From NCBI GenBank assembly GCA_903834835.1, contig CAILKO010000044.1, positions 1-64,000 on the forward strand: a stretch of DNA of 64,000 nucleotides. Reading direction: 5' to 3'. The translations under genes were made by a program, and so were the position numbers. Origin of the DNA: an uncultured Pseudomonadota bacterium (GTDB lineage Bacteria > Pseudomonadota > Gammaproteobacteria > Burkholderiales > SG8-39). The notes below the pieces were generated by a model. It made no database searches. It was given only the letters and a program-made list of their open reading frames with translations, and was not told where the DNA came from. Positions 61,225 to 64,000 of the stretch are shown here, piece after piece (positions within the stretch are counted from its first letter, which is position 1; each line of letters opens with the position of its first letter).

Positions 61225-62580
61225 CTAGGCGGGGAGCGTCATGCGCTTGAACCGGCCCGGCTCGAGCGCATGCCGGTCGAGCAGGCGGTAGAACTCGGTC
61301 CTGTTTCGCCCGGCGAGACGCGCAGCCCGGGTGACGTTGCCACTCGTGATCTTGAGTATCTTCACCAGATAGTCACGCTCGAAGGCCCGGCGCTCCTGAT
61401 CGAGCGGCAGCAGACGGTCCGGACCCGATTCAAGCGCCTGGCGCACCAGGGATTCCGGTATCACGGGCGTCGCGGCAAGCGCTACCGCCTGCTCGACAAT
61501 GTTGCGTAACTGGCGCACATTGCCCGTCCACTGGCCGGCCACCAGCGCATCCACGGCTTCTCGAGAGAACACCAGCGCGCCTCGCCCGTAGCGTTTGGCC
61601 AGACGCCCGAGCAAGTGCGTGGCGAGCAGCGGGATGTCCTCGCGGCGCTCCGCAAGTGTCGGCGTCGAAAGCCGAACCACGTTCAGGCGATAGTAAAGAT
61701 CCTCGCGAAAGGCTCCGGAGGCAATCCGCTCTTCCATGAGCCGATGGGTTGCCGAAATGATCCGCACATCGAACTCGACGGACCGGCTTGCGCCCACCGG
61801 GCGCACCACACGTTCCTCGATCGCACGCAGCAGCTTCACCTGCAGGGCTACAGGCATGTCACCGATCTCATCCAGGAACAAGGTGCCGCCGTCCGCCGCG
61901 AGGAAAAGCCCTTGGCGATCCTGGACCGCGCCCGTAAAGGCGCCGCGGCGGTGCCCGAAAAGCTCCGATTCCAGCAAGCCCTCGGGTATCGCGCTGCAGT
62001 TCACCGCAACGAACGCAGCGTTCGCGCGCGGGCTGGCCCGGTGAATCGCACGGGCCAGCAACTCCTTGCCGGTCCCGCTCGCACCCTGGATGAAGACGCT
62101 CGCATCCGAGACCGCGACGCGCTTCGCCTGCTCGAGCAGGCTGTCCATCGCTGGAGACCGCGTGAGTATCTCGGCACGCCAGTCCTCCGCGGCGCGATCG
62201 GGCGAGGCCGAAAGCTTCAGCGCCTCAGCTATGGTGTCCAGCAGCACTGCGGGCTCGAAGGGCTTGGTAAGAAACCCGAATACACCGCGTCGCGTCGCCG
62301 CGACCGCCTCGGGTATCGTGCCGTGCGCCGTAAGGATAACGACCGGCAGAGTTGGCGCTCGGGCATGGATCGCATCGAACAGAACGAGTCCATCCATGCC
62401 TGCCATGCGCAGATCGGTGATCACGAGATCCGGCCGGTCTAGCGCAATGCTGGAGAGCGCCTGCTCGGCGGATTCCGCCTGAGCAACCGTATGGCCCGCG
62501 GCCTCGATGCGAATCGCGATCAGCCTGAGCAGATCGCGATCATCATCCACCACCAGTAGCTTCCTTGCAGCGATGTTCAT
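61225..62580 (-). CDS. glrR: Sigma-54-dependent response regulator GlrR-like
   Basis: A 451-residue activator. The receiver domain (residues ~8-120) has VVDDD, the phospho-acceptor Asp in LVITDLRMAGMDG and LTAHGTIPEAVAATRRGVFGFLTKP, matching E. coli GlrR closely. The AAA domain shows GASGTGKE (Walker A), GAFTGA (sigma-54 contact) and GGTLFLDEIGDMP (Walker B). A Fis-type helix-turn-helix ends it (NVTRAARLAGRNRTEFYRLL). In E. coli it controls glmY with GlrK in cell-envelope homeostasis. GGAGCTGAAA precedes the ATG at 62580. Confidence 0.92.
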   Translation of the reverse strand: MNIAARKLLVVDDDRDLLRLIAIRIEAAGHTVAQAESAEQALSSIALDRPDLVITDLRMAGMDGLVLFDAIHARAPTLPVVILTAHGTIPEAVAATRRGVFGFLTKPFEPAVLLDTIAEALKLSASPDRAAEDWRAEILTRSPAMDSLLEQAKRVAVSDASVFIQGASGTGKELLARAIHRASPRANAAFVAVNCSAIPEGLLESELFGHRRGAFTGAVQDRQGLFLAADGGTLFLDEIGDMPVALQVKLLRAIEERVVRPVGASRSVEFDVRIISATHRLMEERIASGAFREDLYYRLNVVRLSTPTLAERREDIPLLATHLLGRLAKRYGRGALVFSREAVDALVAGQWTGNVRQLRNIVEQAVALAATPVIPESLVRQALESGPDRLLPLDQERRAFERDYLVKILKITSGNVTRAARLAGRNRTEFYRLLDRHALEPGRFKRMTLPA

Positions 62581-62600
62581 TTTCAGCTCCTGTTGCAGAT

Positions 62601-64000
62601 TCAGCAGGCCTGCGCCGCCTCGGCGCGCCCCGCCAGAATGCGATGATCGGGTCCGTGCGTCGGCCCGACCCCTTGGATGAGTGGCAGCAGCACGCGTATG
62701 CGCGCACCACCGGCATCCTCCACGATGCCTACGCGCCCGCCGTGCGCCTCGGCATACTCCCGGACAACTGCAAGTCCGAGCCCGGTGCCCTGGACGCGCG
62801 CGTGCTGGCGAAGGCTGCCGCGGAAAAATGAATCGAAAATAAGTGCGCGATCCTTTGCCGCGATTCCCGGACCGCTGTCGCGCACCTCGATCGCCGCAAA
62901 ACCCTCGTCGCGTTTGGCGAGGACCTCGATCCGCCCGCCGCGCGGCGCAAACTTGAGCGCATTCCCCACCAGGTTGTCGATGATCGACCCGAGCTTCTCG
63001 CGGTCGGCATTCAGGACAATTTCGTCCAGATCGCACACCATGCTCAGGCCCCGTGCGCCCGCCACCAGGCGGTGCGTGCCGATGCGCGCGCGCACCAGCG
63101 CCGCAAGATCCAGCGGCTGCAGTCGGAGGTCTGCCGCAGCACGCAGCGCGCGCTGGTGTTCGAGCAGCTCCTCGATCATGCGCTGAAGCCGGAGGCTGTT
63201 GTCGCGCAGGATCGAAACCACCTCGGCCTGCCTGGCCGAGAGCGGGCCGGCGCTGCCGTCGGCCAGCAGTTCCGAGCCTTCCCGCAACGCAGTCAGCGGT
63301 GTTTTCAGCTCGTGCGAAAGATGACGCAGAAAGCGGTTCTTCTCGGCGCCCAGCTCATTCAGGCGCATGCGCAGCCAGTCAAGCCGCTCGCCGATGGATT
63401 CGAGATCGCGCGGCCCGCTCACATGTATCGCCCGAGACAGATCGGCGTCACCCAGGCGTTCGATCGCCGCCTTCAGCTCCGCGATCGGGCGCGCCACGCG
63501 CCGCGCCATGGCAAGAATGATGACGAGCGAGAGCACCACGCCCAGCGCCACCATCAACACAAGGCGCCCTTGCACCAGTTCGGCGCTCGCCTGCAGACGC
63601 TCCACCTCGCGTTCGACAACCAGGAAGCTGATCGCAAGAACCGCAGCAGCCCGCTCTGAAACTCTTGCAGCCAGTTCGCCCACAGCGCGCCGGTCGAGTT
63701 CCGCGCGCGCCGGTGACGAAATCATTTCGTGCAGCGCCATCTCCTGCTCGATCACGCGCGTCAACCCTGCCTGCTGCTCGCCCTCCAGCGGGAGTCTCGC
63801 GAGCTCGGCCGCAACCCCGATGAAAGCACCATGAACCCGCTCAAAATCCGCCAGCTGCTCGTCCGTCCCCGCGACAAGTATCTGCTGGCTCAGACGCTCG
63901 AGCTGGCTGGTCCGATTGACGAGCGAACGGCTGACGCGCGCCACCAGCGACGCACTGCTTACCGCGCCGCGTGACTGGTCAATAAGGCGCTGGGTGTTCC
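62601..64000 (-). CDS. glrK: Sensor histidine kinase GlrK-like (5' end outside window)
   Basis: The frame is open to the window end, giving at least 466 residues. The periplasmic segment runs to a transmembrane helix (LVLMVALGVVLSLVIILAMA) and a HAMP domain. The phospho-acceptor box is RHLSHELKTPLTALREGSELLADG-like (E. coli GlrK: RHISHELKTPLASIREG). ATP-binding boxes follow: NLVGNALKFAP (N), DSGPGIA (G1) and GTGLGLAVV (G2). It pairs with the downstream regulator, 20 bp away. In enterobacteria qseG lies between the two; here it is absent. Confidence 0.92.
   Translation of the reverse strand, partial: NTQRLIDQSRGAVSSASLVARVSRSLVNRTSQLERLSQQILVAGTDEQLADFERVHGAFIGVAAELARLPLEGEQQAGLTRVIEQEMALHEMISSPARAELDRRAVGELAARVSERAAAVLAISFLVVEREVERLQASAELVQGRLVLMVALGVVLSLVIILAMARRVARPIAELKAAIERLGDADLSRAIHVSGPRDLESIGERLDWLRMRLNELGAEKNRFLRHLSHELKTPLTALREGSELLADGSAGPLSARQAEVVSILRDNSLRLQRMIEELLEHQRALRAAADLRLQPLDLAALVRARIGTHRLVAGARGLSMVCDLDEIVLNADREKLGSIIDNLVGNALKFAPRGGRIEVLAKRDEGFAAIEVRDSGPGIAAKDRALIFDSFFRGSLRQHARVQGTGLGLAVVREYAEAHGGRVGIVEDAGGARIRVLLPLIQGVGPTHGPDHRILAGRAEAAQAC

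Overview
This is a GC-rich, densely packed chromosomal window, most likely from a betaproteobacterium of Burkholderiales type. The evidence is a Bug-family tricarboxylate-transport binding protein, a ParC/ParE pair of betaproteobacterial type, bifunctional MnmC, a GlrK/GlrR pair, TRAP transporters, LutAB, and short intergenic gaps with many 4-bp stop/start overlaps. I see no rRNA, tRNA, CRISPR array or prophage. The only mobile-element trace is the 3' end of an IS30-family transposase at the left edge.

Layout. 0-8.5 kb: IS30 remnant, FKBP, an inositol-monophosphatase/ADP-ribosylglycohydrolase fusion, a Bug binding protein with an ornithine-cyclodeaminase-like enzyme, arfB, DUF1499, a DHA2 transporter and a MAPEG protein. 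8.5-15.7 kb: nuclease, parC, a small unknown gene, parE and mnmC. 15.8-24.9 kb: TRAP genes dctQ-dctM convergent with dctP, lutA-lutB, a D,D-peptidase, an ATM1-type ABC exporter and a DUF4124 protein. 25-33.3 kb: fatty-acid beta-oxidation block with a PsrA-like repressor, its sigma-70 promoter and operator, then FadE, thiolase, FadJ-like, an alpha/beta hydrolase and a truncated DUF3592-like reading frame overlapping it out of frame.

33.5-50.7 kb is an accessory catabolic block: GMC oxidoreductase; a leftward operon of two cupins, a CDC48-type double AAA ATPase and an amidohydrolase; aldo/keto reductase; a second amidohydrolase; an orphan E1 alpha/beta pair with a SnoaL-like protein; and a B12-dependent mutase operon (small subunit, PaaK-type CoA ligase, MeaB chaperone, large subunit). 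The large subunit carries the two residues that mark 2-hydroxyisobutyryl-CoA mutase. A tandem gamma-carbonic-anhydrase-like protein follows. The mutase product, 3-hydroxybutyryl-CoA, could be finished by the dehydrogenase and thiolase encoded near 28-32 kb. 50.7-64 kb: MFS exporter with AzlC/AzlD, M48 protease, MliC-like lysozyme inhibitor, CMD protein, alpha/beta hydrolase, glyoxalase, a third amidohydrolase, slipin/NfeD, a stand-alone DGQHR protein, a DUF1223-like protein, and glrR/glrK (glrK runs off the edge).

Two things stand out. First, an AT-rich palindrome ATAGTAAC-N6-GTTACTAT occurs three times (157, 33368 and 50682), each upstream of a rightward gene and each running into a -10-like hexamer. 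Second, the cupin-cupin-CDC48-amidohydrolase operon has a second AAA domain with Gln in place of the Walker B glutamate, and one cupin lacks the metal-binding histidine motif of its partner.
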